A model generated the notes under the pieces. That model saw only the letters and a program-made list of their open reading frames with translations, searched no databases and was not told the DNA's origin. A stretch of DNA of 64,000 bases, taken from NCBI GenBank assembly GCA_010405405.1, contig MU004236.1:1308070-1372069 (forward strand), given 5' to 3'. Origin of the DNA: Microthyrium microscopicum. Taxonomy: Eukaryota; Ascomycota; Dothideomycetes; Microthyriales; Microthyriaceae. This document shows, piece after piece, positions 1 to 11,129 of the stretch (positions are counted from its first letter, which is position 1; each line of letters starts with the position of its first letter). The position numbers and the translations under genes were made by a program.

Positions 1-340
1 ACGCTAATATTACATAATAGTTTAAGAATATTTAAGGGCTTTAGTAATCTCGTAGAGAGAGTATTCTTATAATATTATATCCTATACCTGCTAGCGTTTA
101 AATTTAGTAAGGTACTTACCTAAATTCATTATAAGAAGAGACGAGATAATAAGATTAGTTAAAATAAGTAAGATCTAAAGATTTAAACAACACTAAGAAT
201 ATTATAAAGTTAGATATTAAGATATATTATCTATAGTAATATATAGAACCGCTAAGCACGCTACTATATAAATTTATACTATAGTATACTCCTTTAGTCT
301 AGGGTCTCTCCTAATCAAGATCCTAGATCTATAGCTAAAT
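1..340. repeat. AT-rich tract, probable RIP-worn repeat remnant
   Basis: The first ~340 bases are strikingly rich in A and T, with many TA steps and no sustained reading frame. The composition switches abruptly to normal genic DNA near 340-350. This resembles repeats degraded by repeat-induced point mutation in Pezizomycotina. I cannot name the original element. The tract at 10440-11050 has the same look. Confidence 0.5.
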
Positions 341-1346
341 CAACAGGCCAGATTTTGCCCTATATAACCACAGAACGCGCAGCAGAGGTATGAGCGGCAC
401 AGAGCCTGCAACAAGTGATCATATAGCAAGGTAACGACATGTTCCATAATGCTCGTAGAGACGCTGTAAAAGTACAGGACACTTCGATTGGTGTGATATG
501 TGATGGAACACTTGGATGTCTAGGAGCGCTGACTGGCTTTTGAGCTGCATCAGTTCAGTTCAAAGCACAAGAAGAATGTCGCTGCGGTGATTCTTGTCAC
601 TTGAGGGATGTTGATGGATATTAATGGATAACAGGCGTTGATGGCGTTGAACTGCACAATCTGTTGGCTGCCGCGGCCCTGCCCCGACTCTCCTTTTAGC
701 TGCCCAGATTGTCCCAACACCAAGACACCCACCCTTTGGATTCCCGGCTGTTTGGGACATGGTGATACATTTGCCGTCCTCCATTGTGTTCACTTGCGAT
801 ATTCTATTTTTCTGTCTTGTTCCGGCTAAAAAGAAGCAGTGACGGGACAGGACCCTTGGTACCACGGCTGTAGAGATAGCACTCGTTCTCATTTTCATGA
901 TCCTTACGCGGATTCCTGTGCCATCATCTAGCTTCCGTGACCCGCATCAGTGCCAGCCCAGCTCGTAGTCCAAGTCTGGTCGGTGAAATTGGTGACAGGT
1001 ACGCGGCGCTCTTTTGACACTGCAGTCTCGTCTCGTAAACTCCCAAGACTCCACATCAATCCATCCCACTACTCCATCCTCTTCTCCCTTTCTTCCCTTG
1101 CTCCACCACCTCTTGTATACTTACCTACGCATTGCATCCTGTCTTCTCTTTTTCAATCTTTAGTTGCCTCTTTTCCCTCTTCATTGTACTGTTTTATGCC
1201 AATGTCTGCTGCTATTCTGGGTTGGACTCTTGTTAGAGGTGTCCTCCACGAGGATACAAAGCCACACGACACCAACCCAGCTTTCTGGTAACGCTGTCGT
1301 ACAAATCTGCTGCTTGTCCTCCGTCACTATCGACAACACTTTCGCC
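341..1346. other. Intergenic and 5' leader of the RasGEF gene
   Basis: No supported gene. The last 300 bases before the RasGEF start are pyrimidine-rich on the + strand (runs of CTTCTC and TTTCCCTC around 1075-1190), a common look for fungal core promoters and leaders. The short frames here are chance. Confidence 0.5.
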
Positions 1347-4300
1347 ATGCCGGGGCACTCGCACTCCTCATCTGGATCTTCAGGTCACTCTCTCAAGCCC
1401 CAGCAATTGCTTTATACCCATATCATAAACTAACCCGTTCAAAGATCGCGACCCGAATCGTACCAATGGCCATTCCCGAACGAAATCGAAAAGCTCTATG
1501 GCTCGTCCACGGGGTCAATCTGGTAGAGCCGAACATTCCTCCAAGCCGTCCGCAATCGATACCAGTGTAACCAACGCACACCGACCGCCCCTGAAGTCTC
1601 GCGCCCTCTCTGCCCCATTAGTCCCGAAAGGCACGTTGCCATCGCCCTTGCAAGAACGCGGCAATGGCTTCGGACCCGTGGCCGCCACAAACCCCGGAGA
1701 TGTGGTCGACGAAGAAATCGCAAACGACCCCTTTTTCCAGCGCTACAGTCTGCCACACAACGGCGATGATAGTGACGAGGACGATGAGGCGCCTTCGTCC
1801 GAGGGTCGCATCGATAGTGTACTGTCGCCCACGAGTTCCACGGCCTCGTTGTTACGACCAGAATCGACAACGGGTGAGCCATTACTCTCGCCCTCGAGTC
1901 CTAGGTCTCCTCGATATGTAAGACTAGCGATTTCATATTCCCCCCTAGACTCATCGTGACGTGTCGAAAATAGAATTGGGAGGAAATGAGGCTGACTGGG
2001 CATTTTCTAGTGGAACTCGAGCCAATCGACCAAACCCCAATTACAGGCTGTAAATATCGCAGTGGTAGGCGCCAGTCAAGTTGGCAAATCAACTTTCATA
2101 CGACAGGCCCTTGATTGGGAAGATTTACCGGACACTCCTTTTACCCAAAGAAAAGTTCAGATGGACGGCACTGTTTACGTCGTTCGCTTGATTGAGATTG
2201 GATTTGGTGATCTGGATTTGGATGATGAGAAATGCATTTGTTGGCCGGACGTTATCAGAAATACCCCCGTTCCTCATATTGATGGTGCATTTACGCTTTA
2301 CGATGTAACATGCAAAGACAGCCTTATTCAAGTCCCCGAAACACTAAGTGCGCCTCCCCTTGGAAATTGCTGCCCCTTGAGCTGACATTCGAACTTTGAC
2401 AGACGGACTTTATAACGCCAAAATTCCCTTCTTGTTGGTAGCATGCAAATGCGATCATTCTCCAAACTTGACGCCGGTCAACCCAGACCAAGTGGATGCA
2501 GACGCTCGAGCGCAAATTGGCAGTATTCGTACCCTTAGAACATCGGAGGCCGCCCCGGATACGCAAAAACGTTGTGTTGCTGTTTTACTGCGAGCAATCG
2601 CTGCAGTTCGTTCTCGTAAGTTTCGATGATTTCTCGTAACGACATTGCTGGACTCGAAAGATGGTTGTGCGTGGAGAAAGGGAGCAATTGGGCATCCTGC
2701 ACTGTTGACGTTCAGCCTCTTCGTTTCATACTAGAACCACACCGCTAACCACTCCGGCGCCTATAGAGCAACTCAACAGTGCACCCAACCGCCGAAGAGC
2801 CAATTCCTCGGCCATACACTCTCAGAATACTCCTGTGTCGCCTCCTCTCCAAAAACATCATCGCGCGAATAGCGAAATGTCCATGAACATGTATCGAGGC
2901 ACTCAGCGCACCAACAATTCGAGCAGATTCAGACCCGAAATCAATCCTCCGTTGTCGACGCGATCTCAATCGCATCAAAACTTGCCCGCTAATGCTGGAT
3001 CACGAACCTACGGCGATGGTACACGCCAACACGACTTTGTATCTAACGGCGACGACTTGGAGATGAATCCTAAATCCCCAGGAATCGCCTCGCCACTGCA
3101 AGGGGATTCTTTTGAAGACCTTGTGACTCGACTATTATCTCCTCTCAGATTGAAAGCTGATACACAGTTTGCAAGCGTGTTCCTGGCATTGTACCGACTA
3201 TTCGCCTCGCCTGGTCAATTACTGGATACCATCATAAAGAGCTTCGACGCGTTAAACTCCAACAGTATCCCACAAATGATTAAAGCAGCAGCACAGCAAC
3301 GCCATCTCAGTGTGCTAGAGATTTGGACCAGCAACTACCCAGGCGATTTTGCACATCCATACAGCAGTATGAAGCTACAGAGCTTTGTTACTCGAATCGC
3401 AAACAGCCCCTTATTCATTGCTGCGTCACAGGAACTGGCCGCAAATCTCGAGTACATTTCTGAGGACGATGACACCGATTGGGCCTTCTGCGACCGAGAC
3501 CGTTCCAACGTTCCCATAAACAAGGGTTCATTGAACCTAATCACCAAGAATCTGTCTGGTATGAACCTGGCCAGCATGGCCGACAAATCCGCGTCTCAAA
3601 CACCCGTCTCTCCAACAACCATTGGGAACTCCTCAATGTCCTCTAGCCAATCCCATCTTTCTTTCGTTGAGCAAGCCATCAGACAGGCTACTCACCTTAC
3701 GCCAACGCCACGATTCCCTCTAAACAAACTTCAATGGCACCTATTGATGGACGCGCCAGAGGATGTAATCGCCAATGAAATGAGCCGAATGGATTGGACA
3801 ATGTTCTGTAGCATTCGTCCACGAGACCTTGTGCGTCATGTCTCCCTGTCCGGCGCCGCAAAAGCAAATTGTCGCGCCCTCGAAAATGTGGAACGAATGA
3901 TTGACCATTTCAATCATGTCGCGCTATGGACAGTCAACATGATACTTCTACGAGACAAACCGAAACACCGAGCACTGATGTTGGAAAAACTAATGAGAGT
4001 GGCACGCGAACTACGACGAATGAACAACTACAACGGAGCCGGTGCTGTAGTGGCTGGAATCAACAACGTCGCGATCCAGCGTCTTCATAGCACAAAGGAG
4101 CTTATCAACCCGGCCATCGGCAAAGACTTCTTGAAGTTGAACATCCTCATGGCGCCTGAGAAAAGCCACTCAGCTTATAGATTGGCCTGGGAGAATACCT
4201 CTGGACCTCGTATTCCCTACCTCCCGATACATCGCCGCGATCTCATCCATGCTGCAGAAAGCAATCGTACATTCATCGGAGAGGAGGATGATTCAAAGAT

Positions 4301-4610
4301 CGGACAAACGGTCAACTATCGCGAGCGCCGCATCAACTGGAAAAAGTTCGAAATCATGGGCGCTGTGGTGGTTTCTATGGCGAAAGCTAAAGATGCTCCA
4401 AACCCAGGAGTCAGTCGCAATGATGAGATCAAGAGCCTGCTCATCGACGTTGAGATTGAGCGTGACGACGAAGTAAGCTCTAATACCGACTAGAACGTTT
4501 TATAGGAACTTATGCTAACCGTTGGATAGAAACTCTGGGAGCGAAGCCGACTTGTCGAACCATCTCCCTCGGACAGCAAAACGCGCTCCTTTCCTTGGCC
4601 CAAGCGATAG
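1347..4610 (+). CDS. Ras guanine-nucleotide exchange factor with N-terminal Ras-like P-loop domain
   Basis: Predicted exons are 1347-1383, 1445-1917, 2047-2347, 2403-2615, 2767-4472 and 4530-4610, giving 936 residues with all phases agreeing. The N-terminus is disordered and has an acidic DPFFQRY segment (about residue 85). A Ras/P-loop-like domain begins near residue 171, with GASQVGKST as the phosphate-binding loop and LLVACKCD as the probable base-recognition strand (NKxD-like). A RasGEF_N region lies at about 455-520. The catalytic Cdc25-type RasGEF domain (about 660-905) contains NCRALENVERMIDHFN and the helical-hairpin segment MNNYNGAGAVVAGINN. The family loads GTP onto Ras-type GTPases at membranes. 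The first exon has a weak GTCACT donor, so the start is the least certain part; the next in-frame ATG is 1498. The frame stays open beyond the stop (see 4611-5270). Confidence 0.88.
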
Positions 4611-5270
4611 TACGAATACAGCTTTAAGGAAGGAGAAGAACTATGGGTTGAATGGCCGGACTCCGAAGACCTACCCTTGACAGACCTCCAGAAACAGGAG
4701 TGTATCAACAACCTTCACATCAAAATCACGGTGCAACGGCTCATTGAAGATGAAAAGCGTGAACAATCGCAAATGACGCCGGCCGAGAAGGAACTCCAGA
4801 GAGAGCAACTTCGAGAGGAAGAGCAGCAGCGAAAGCCCGCCGCGGTTCTAGACGAAGAAATTCTTAAACACAAAAACGAGCTGCTGCAGAGAATGGATCA
4901 GCTCAACAGACTCTATGGCAAATCACAAAAACAGCCGAAGCCAGAACCCAACGTGGCCAAGAAACAGGAGAATATCGACAAGACTAAGCTTAAAAGCTTA
5001 TTGCAACGGCTCATTGACGATGAAAAGCGTGAACAGTCGCAAATGACGCCTGCCCAGAAGCAACTTCAGATAGAAGAGCAGCAGCGCAATCGCGCCCCAG
5101 TTCTCGACGAAGAAACGCTCAAACTCAAAAACGAGCTGCTGCAGAGAATGGAGGCGACCAAGAGACTCCAGGCATTCTATCGCACGCGAAATCGCCAGAC
5201 AGTACAGCCAAAACAAGAAGCCAAAGTGGCCACGAAGGAGAACAAGTACTCTTGTTGCCAAATTCAATAG
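4611..5270 (+). CDS. In-frame open extension after the RasGEF stop: duplicated coiled-coil unit with CaaX-like end
   Basis: The frame of the RasGEF last exon continues without a stop for 219 codons after the TAG at 4608. It encodes a highly charged, Gln/Glu/Lys-rich, probably coiled-coil protein. Two copies of one unit start at 4734 and 5004 (90 codons apart). Each runs from QRLI(E/D)DEKREQSQMTPA to NELLQRM, and they are close at the DNA level. The last residues are SCCQIQ, a CaaX-like box (C-Q-I-Q) with a neighbouring Cys, which would suit prenylation and palmitoylation. There is no good ATG of its own at the 5' end; the first in-frame ATG is 4773, inside repeat 1. It could be an alternative last exon of the RasGEF: skipping from the donor at 4473 to an acceptor ending at 4628 keeps phase 0. 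It could also be a read-through tail, or a nonsense-split remnant. I do not recognise the repeat family. Confidence 0.5.
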   Translation, partial: YEYSFKEGEELWVEWPDSEDLPLTDLQKQECINNLHIKITVQRLIEDEKREQSQMTPAEKELQREQLREEEQQRKPAAVLDEEILKHKNELLQRMDQLNRLYGKSQKQPKPEPNVAKKQENIDKTKLKSLLQRLIDDEKREQSQMTPAQKQLQIEEQQRNRAPVLDEETLKLKNELLQRMEATKRLQAFYRTRNRQTVQPKQEAKVATKENKYSCCQIQ

Positions 5271-6600
5271 CGACCTTGAAAGCAAGAACGCAGGGGCATT
5301 CATACGCCAGGAACGAGGTTACGAACACCTCGCGAGGCATTATAACGAACATTTATACGCATCAGCATCAACGACGGCATAACGGAATTGCATTGGGACA
5401 TTGATAGTCTGTACTGGTCATCATTAGTCCGTATTGGCGGGAGACCTTTTACGAGTGCACGGAGAGGTATCAAGTGCTGTATCATCAGATATCCATCACT
5501 GGAAGTACATTTTCTGAAGGAGCATTCAATAATGGACATGAATAGCTATCATTAGTGAAATATGATTAAAAGTATTAATAAATCGCTCTGCCACGTGCGT
5601 GACATGTAGCGCTGAATAGGTGAGTGGATATTCTGCATGTGCCATCCATTTAGAAGTGGAGCAAGCAGATGCCCCTGAATGGCGAGACCCAACGGAACCA
5701 GGCTTGAAGATACAAGCGGAGGATTAAAGGGGTTTGGGCCTTTAGCAGGCTAATGTTTGTAACGACGCTAAAATTGGCTTGATGTGACACTTTTCAACAC
5801 CATGATCTGGATCTAGCGAGAAAGGCGTGTAAAGGCGTTGTTGATGCCAGGGTAATACATGATGAAACGGCCTAGGATCACTCTTGAGCTTTTTCAGAGG
5901 GCCTTTATAATACTATGGTTAGTAAGTTGACTAGATATGTTTCGATAAGAGTTTGCAAACCAGCAAACGTGACAGTTGTTTCTGGCTTATCTGCTGCATG
6001 CTCAAAGTAGCCGTGTGCTGTACTCTAGTCACGGCATCATGTCTCAAGCCGCCCAATACCAGTTATGTACTCCGTATGGAGTGGTAAGCTACAAGTATGG
6101 ATTTCATGTATGAGCAAAACACAGGCCTAATTGAGGATTGATATATCATCTGGTATGCGTCCAATCAACCTGCCAAATGCCAATATATCTGACAGTTTGA
6201 CAACCTTTACTGGCAGCTAGCTGCGCCGTAGCTCTCGGCACTCTAAATCCAGCTCTTTGTTCACAGTGTTACTTTGGCGAAAGAAGCGGAATTATCTTTT
6301 GATTGGAAAGCTAGTTGACAGAGTCATACATCCACATTCATCTGGTGCTTTGACTGTACACAAAGAGCCCCTTTAAACGGCCTTGACGGCCCCAACAGGC
6401 TCCATCATTGCCCTCTTGAACCCAGTGACACTTTGGGTAATACCTGGCTGAATCAGGCTGAGCGAGGACATAATGCAAGGCTAAGATCTGGGACGGTGGT
6501 TGGCTGGGTGTGACTTTCTACCCCTCTGCCCGTAGGCTGGTACAGAACCGGGCCTCCCTCCCCTCCAGGTCCTCTATCAACTAACTACCTCTCTTACTCT
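5271..6600. other. Intergenic, no gene seen
   Basis: About 1.3 kb between the RasGEF extension and the Yippee promoter. Stops are frequent in all frames, and I see no RNA gene, repeat or transposon end. It probably contains the RasGEF 3' UTR and the distal Yippee promoter. Confidence 0.45.
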
Positions 6601-6635
6601 CCACCACCAACACCACCTCGCGACTGACCCGTTTC

Positions 6636-6840
6636 GTAAGTAATCCCTCTGCTTTGTCTCTCAGTCTTGCATCTATCCCTATACAACCTTGGCCTGCATC
6701 AATAGACACTTTGTCTTCCATCAAACGTCAGCCGTGCGTCACCGAACGCCTCCACGCCATCTCCCCCTCTCTCATCCCTGTACTTCCAGCCTAGCAGTGG
6801 GGAGGTACTGACCAGCACGACTGCACTGATATCCTTTCAG
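6636..6840 (+). other. Probable intron in the 5' leader of the Yippee gene
   Basis: A strong GTAAGT donor at 6636 follows a CT- and CCACCACC-rich leader. A pyrimidine-tract acceptor TATCCTTTCAG ends at 6840, preceded by a branch-like TACTGACC. The 205 nt interval lies upstream of the start codon at 6977, so it would be a leader intron. Inference from splice signals only. Confidence 0.5.
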
Positions 6841-6976
6841 CTTCATTTGTACTTAATTCTTTTTCATCTCATGGTTCGTGGAGCAATCTGAAAGCTTGGG
6901 TGTTAACGATTCACACAGTACCAGAATCTCCCCAAGCAATCCGCCGCCATCCAAGCAATTTTCGCCCGTTCGCATC

Positions 6977-7396
6977 ATGGGTCTAGCATACAATATCTAC
7001 CTAAACTGTGCCCGTATCTACGCCTGTCAACAATGCAAGACGCATCTCGCTAATCACGATGATATCTTGAGCCGAGTATGTTCATCCGCCCACTAGCTTC
7101 ACATTCGACAGCTTCGCCTTACCCATAAAGCCCGTCCATAAAGCCGTACTAACAGTTTCCAGAACTTCCGTGGCCAACATGGCAAAGCCTACCTCTTTGA
7201 CAACGTCGTCAACGTGGACGAAAAAGAGTCCTGCGAGCGCAACATGACTACCGGCAAGCACATAGTACGTGATATCGAGTGCAAAGAATGCAAGAAGGTA
7301 GTCGGCTGGAAGTACGACAAGGCCTACGAAGCATCCGAGAAGTACAAGGAGGGCAAATTCATCCTTGAGGCTGAGATTCTTTGCTCTCTCAACTAG
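6977..7396 (+). CDS. Yippee-family zinc-binding protein (Moh1-like)
   Basis: Exons 6977-7075 and 7163-7396 encode 110 residues. The phase-0 intron has a GTATGT donor and a TACTAAC branch site. The whole protein is one Yippee domain. Two CxxC pairs (C17/C20 and C73/C76) would bind one zinc. Family hallmarks present are the segment NFRGQHGKAYLF, a GKHIVRDIEC motif and the end GWKYDKAYE. The length matches fungal Yippee/Moh1 proteins. The frame is open upstream to about 6878, but MGLAYN is the usual fungal start. Yeast Moh1 is linked to stationary-phase survival and to a GID-type ubiquitin ligase; that role here is by family only. Confidence 0.93.
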
Positions 7397-7929
7397 CCAC
7401 TTCATCTATCAACCTCGATCCTCTTCTGTTGGTCTTGTTAGACTTAGAGTACATCGGCTAGGCTACCTTTTGGGACACAAGACTCGAAACTTTGTCTTTG
7501 GATTCACGACGAGTTTTCTCATCGACTCTTCCCCTACGAGCCACCTTTTCGGGATCGCTTCCTTTTTCCTATTTGCATTGGGTGGTCTTAGGCGTAATGG
7601 TTGCTTGGGTCCTGGGATATTCAGGGTTCCAGTACGAAGAAACAAACAGGTGTTCTTTGTATGGATGGATCACTCCTTACTCGATGGTTGGGCCCTTTTC
7701 TTGTATTTCTCATTGCATATGAGCATCTTCTGAGCTCCAATCTACTACCTTTAAATCTCATAATCTTGCTCTCCGCTCTAAATTATCTGAAACCTTCATT
7801 TGCTGTGAGGTTTGATTCTGTCAAGCCATGAAATCTTTGTAGTTTCCCTATCGAGTATATGACAGAACTAGATTCAACCTCCATACGCTGACCTTCATAC
7901 AAAGACCAAGAAAGCAATATGGTCTTCTA
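7397..7929. other. Convergent 3' region between the Yippee gene and paralogue A
   Basis: T-rich downstream DNA of two convergent genes. There are several short overlapping frames but no start context, splice structure or recognisable protein. I read it as the two 3' UTRs. Confidence 0.45.
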
Positions 7930-9550
7930 CTATCTTTGCTCCGCTTTGAGGCCCGACGACGAGCATGATGAAGTCAATGGTGCCTCAACCTCACCTTCCG
8001 AATCACTATACTCATCCCAAAGAAACTCATGGTCTCTAGGCTCGTTGCTAATCTTGCGACCAGAGAGCTTTATATCGCCGGTGAAACTGGTGGACATCAT
8101 TGCTGTAAACCCAGTCAATGTGACCCTGAAGTCTATGTGTCCTACATTGACAGAGGCGTCATTGTGATTTGTGTTGTTTCCAAACCCTCGCCATACCATG
8201 TCAAGTCGGCGAAGAAACAGCGACCTTTTGCTCCCGTCACTCGTCTTAAGTTTCTTTGCTGTCGAAGCATCTAGATCATCGGTAGCCGGCCGTTTCGAAG
8301 ATCCTTGAGCGGTAAATTTTGCACTATTGATTTCTTGGTCAACATCACATGTATATGTTTTCTGGTCTAGGGGGCACTAACCTGGCGTTGGCACTACTTG
8401 AAGCACTCTTCGTAGTGGTTTTAGGAGTATTGCCGAACGGGCTCTTGAGTCTGTTCTCAGGCTGTGCCACAGAGAGTAGCATCGTGCCCTCCAAGAAGCC
8501 AAAGTTGAAAGCACCTGTCAGACAGTTCTTGTTGGCGTGGGTGGAAATACAAAGAGTCATCTCACTCGCAGGTTTATGTTGCCTGTCAAGAGGGGTACTA
8601 TCATGCAAGTAAAGGACATAAGAGCCAACGTAGGATTCGGCTTTGGACGAGTCCTTTGGATTTGCTTCGGCCGCGGTGGATAAGTTCTTCTGTAAAACCA
8701 GTATTTCGGCCTGTCGCGCGGAATTCTGCTTGTTTAAGTCCTCGCTTTTACGCGCCAGAAGTTCTTCGATTTTCCTTTTATGTTTCTGCTCGTATTGATG
8801 CTTGCGAAACTTCTTCCAAAGAGTTGTCTTGCTGATGACATCTTTGAGATCCCATCCGATGGTGAGAAATTGTTCTTGTCGGAAGCTAGACCCAAAGCTG
8901 TACAAACCTTGAACCTCGCTAGCTTCTTTATGTAGTCTATCACAAACAGAGGAAGATAGGCCAGTGAGAGTTTCGGACTTTGGTCGTATCGTCCTGTCTG
9001 GAGCTCCATCAACGTTCAGGTAACGCCATTTGATGTAGCGCTCTGGATTTTGCTTAGCTTGACGGATGGGAGAAAGCTTAGAGTAGGCAACTTCGTCTCG
9101 ATAATTCTCCAGAGCTTCCCAGTAAGGATTCGCAATCCTACGCCATTTTCTTTTGAAGTCGTTCTCTAGTATTTGAATTCTCTCAGGTATCGTTAAAGCT
9201 GCGGAAGCTGCACCAACATGGGGTGGCACAGAAATGCTGACATTCTCGTGGGCCAAGATTTCCTTCTCCAGTCGGTTCTTTAGCTGTTCAGTTGTCTCGA
9301 TATCGTGAAAGTCAAAGCCGTAGTGAGTCAGTTGTGCTGCGAACCAAGATCTCGTGCAGATATGTTGTGCGTCTTCAACGGTGTGTGAGCGTTGATCTTT
9401 TTCAATTCGTTCAGGAAAAAGCAGTTCTAGGACTTCTTCATAATCGTATCTTAACACGCCGTGGACTCTAAGATAGCCATCATAGGTAAAGCCATCATTT
9501 TTTAGTGGTTTTGGTGGCTCAGGGACCGTGAGAATACGAAGCTTGGGCAT
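7930..9550 (-). CDS. Uncharacterised nuclear-type protein, paralogue A (SAP-like motif, bipartite NLS)
   Basis: Exons on the minus strand are 9550-8382 and 8323-7930 (520 residues). The 58 nt intron has a GTTAGT donor and is phase 2. Residues 65-100 form a SAP-like helix pair (CTRSWFAAQLTHYGFDF, then a QLKNRLEKEI helix), a fold known for DNA binding; this call rests on pattern only. A charged helical middle follows, then a probable beta-rich segment starting YVGSYVLYL (about 312). After the intron comes a nucleoplasmin-type bipartite nuclear signal, KRPAT at 400 with KKLK at 413-416, and then an acidic C-terminus. It aligns over its full length with paralogue B at 12614-14274, including the position of the last intron. 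Function unknown; nuclear DNA-associated is an inference. Two ACGCGT boxes lie about 110 bp upstream. Confidence 0.8.
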
Positions 9551-9655
9551 TGTGAATGGTGACAGTCAAACAGGAACTCGGGCGTAGAGGAGAATATTGT
9601 AAAGAATGTATTCGAGATAGCGAAGTGCACTGCGAAGGATGTCATCCCATTGAAG

Positions 9656-9674
9656 ACGCGTCGATTAGACGCGT
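9656..9674. promoter_or_regulatory. Two MluI-type (MCB-like) boxes upstream of paralogue A
   Basis: ACGCGT occurs at 9656-9661 and 9669-9674, 13 bp apart, at about -106 to -124 from the start of the divergently read paralogue A. ACGCGT is the core of sites bound by MBF/APSES-type factors in fungi, often at G1/S genes. Paired palindromic boxes this close to a start are suggestive, not proof. Confidence 0.4.
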
Positions 9675-10322
9675 TGGTGGCGCTGTGAGCCCCTTTCCAC
9701 TCTCGTTTCTCAAGTAACCTCTGTGATTACGCCACAAGGCTAACCACAAAATGTTTGAGCGAACGTCTTTCTCTCAAGAGTCAAGACGGAATGACAGGAC
9801 AGAAACATGGTCAAGTGCTCGAATTCGGTGCTTTATGAAGTTTGAAGCCTATGGTTCACGATAGGCTTTTATACTCGTTACTCCATATTCATAAATGAAT
9901 GAGCCTTTGATAGCCTTCATCCAATTATGATTCAATCATCAGCTGGTCTCAGTCTACTTTCGCTCTCGACGAATACCGTGCATAAATTCCCAGAACAAAG
10001 CGAACAAAATCACGCAGTTTTGTAGAGATTAATTAGCACACGTCGCAATGATCTACGGTGCAACAGTGGACCAGCAGCAGGCACCGGCACACTGATTGTC
10101 TACAGAAAGAGCAATTCTAAGGATCACTATCGTATTTACTGTCTTTAGGCAGCATATGTATTTCATCTTTCTGGAGACCTTAGACAACCAATCTTTGATG
10201 GGTTGTTGAGGCCTCCAGAGCACCAGTATCAGTTCTGCGCGAGTTATTTCTGGCATTGAAACTGCATAGAGCCTTTAGGCATAGACTAAGTTAAGTGATT
10301 ACGGTTGCCTTATCTCAGTGGA
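9675..10322. other. Intergenic upstream of paralogue A
   Basis: No gene supported. A minus-strand frame at 10053-10256 ends in a Cys-rich CAGACCWSTVAP tail but lacks a signal peptide or clear splice context. I leave it unannotated. Confidence 0.35.
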
Positions 10323-10430
10323 CTCAGACCCTCAGGGAGTGTTAATCTAACCCTATCGGGTTAGATAGTATTCTATCTCCTTAACAACCAATAACAATAC
10401 TCCTAAATAAACACTCCCTAAGGGTCTGAG
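10323..10430. repeat. Fold-back element, 108 bp (MITE-like)
   Basis: The ends are inverted copies. CTCAGACCCTCAGGGAGTGTT at the left matches the reverse complement of the right end AACACTCCCTAAGGGTCTGAG with a single C/T difference. A second, inner hairpin (CTAACCC with GGGTTAG) sits inside. There is no coding capacity and no convincing target-site duplication. The one mismatch is a transition, as RIP would give. Confidence 0.6.
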
Positions 10431-10439
10431 ATTAACTTA

Positions 10440-11050
10440 CACGTTCTATACTATGTCTGGCTTAGCTTTTTGTTTATAAATACCTTTTTTAACCCCTTCT
10501 TTTATAACGAATTATAAGATAACTAATATATAATATAGCCTAAGATTTAGGCTATATAATCTCCTTATTCTTAGCTATCTACCTATATTAAAATCTTCTT
10601 TATGCCCTTTTTAGTTATCTTATAATCTCTTATTAAAGTTTAGTAATAAAAAAGTTAACTTTTTTTTTAACTTAGTATTACTATATAACGAAAGGTTATA
10701 GAAAAAAAAGAATAAATTTTATAAATACGTTAAAATATACTCTCTCTATAGTAAGATTTCTAAGATATAAAATTAATAGATAGGCTTAAATATATATATT
10801 AAAAATTATTATACTTTTTAGAAAAGCTAAGCTAGACTCCTATTTAGATTATAAAATAAGAAGATTTTTAAGGAGTTATATAGTAAATATTAAAGCCTAA
10901 AAATTAAACTATATATAGATATGCTTCAAAATTATAGCCTTTTATAAGAAAATTACTTATAGCTATTCTAGTTATTAAGATATTTAGTAAATCATAAAGT
11001 AGGATTTTTTTGTTAAGGCTAATATAGTATAGATTGCTTAAGTATCTCTT
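10440..11050. repeat. AT-rich tract between two fold-backs, RIP-like
   Basis: About 600 bases composed largely of A and T with many TTA and TAG steps and stops in every frame. It is sharply bounded by a 108 bp fold-back on the left and a ~79 bp fold-back on the right. It most likely derives from a repeat inactivated by RIP. No recognisable transposase remains. Confidence 0.55.
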
Positions 11051-11129
11051 AGGCTCTAATTCAGGGTTAGGGAGCGTTAGCGACTAAAACTAAGCATTAA
11101 TAATAAGACGCTAACCTGAATTAGAGCCT
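11051..11129. repeat. Fold-back element, about 79 bp
   Basis: AGGCTCTAATTCAGG at 11051 is repeated inverted as CCTGAATTAGAGCCT ending at 11129, and a further GCGTTAG/CTAACGC-like match lies inside the arms. It is non-coding, of the same general design as the element at 10323-10430 but with an unrelated arm sequence. It marks the right edge of the AT-rich tract. Confidence 0.55.

Noticed and set aside
10053-10256. Minus-strand frame ending in a Cys-rich tail
   Set aside because: Only 67 codons with no signal peptide or intron; the Cys cluster alone is not enough.
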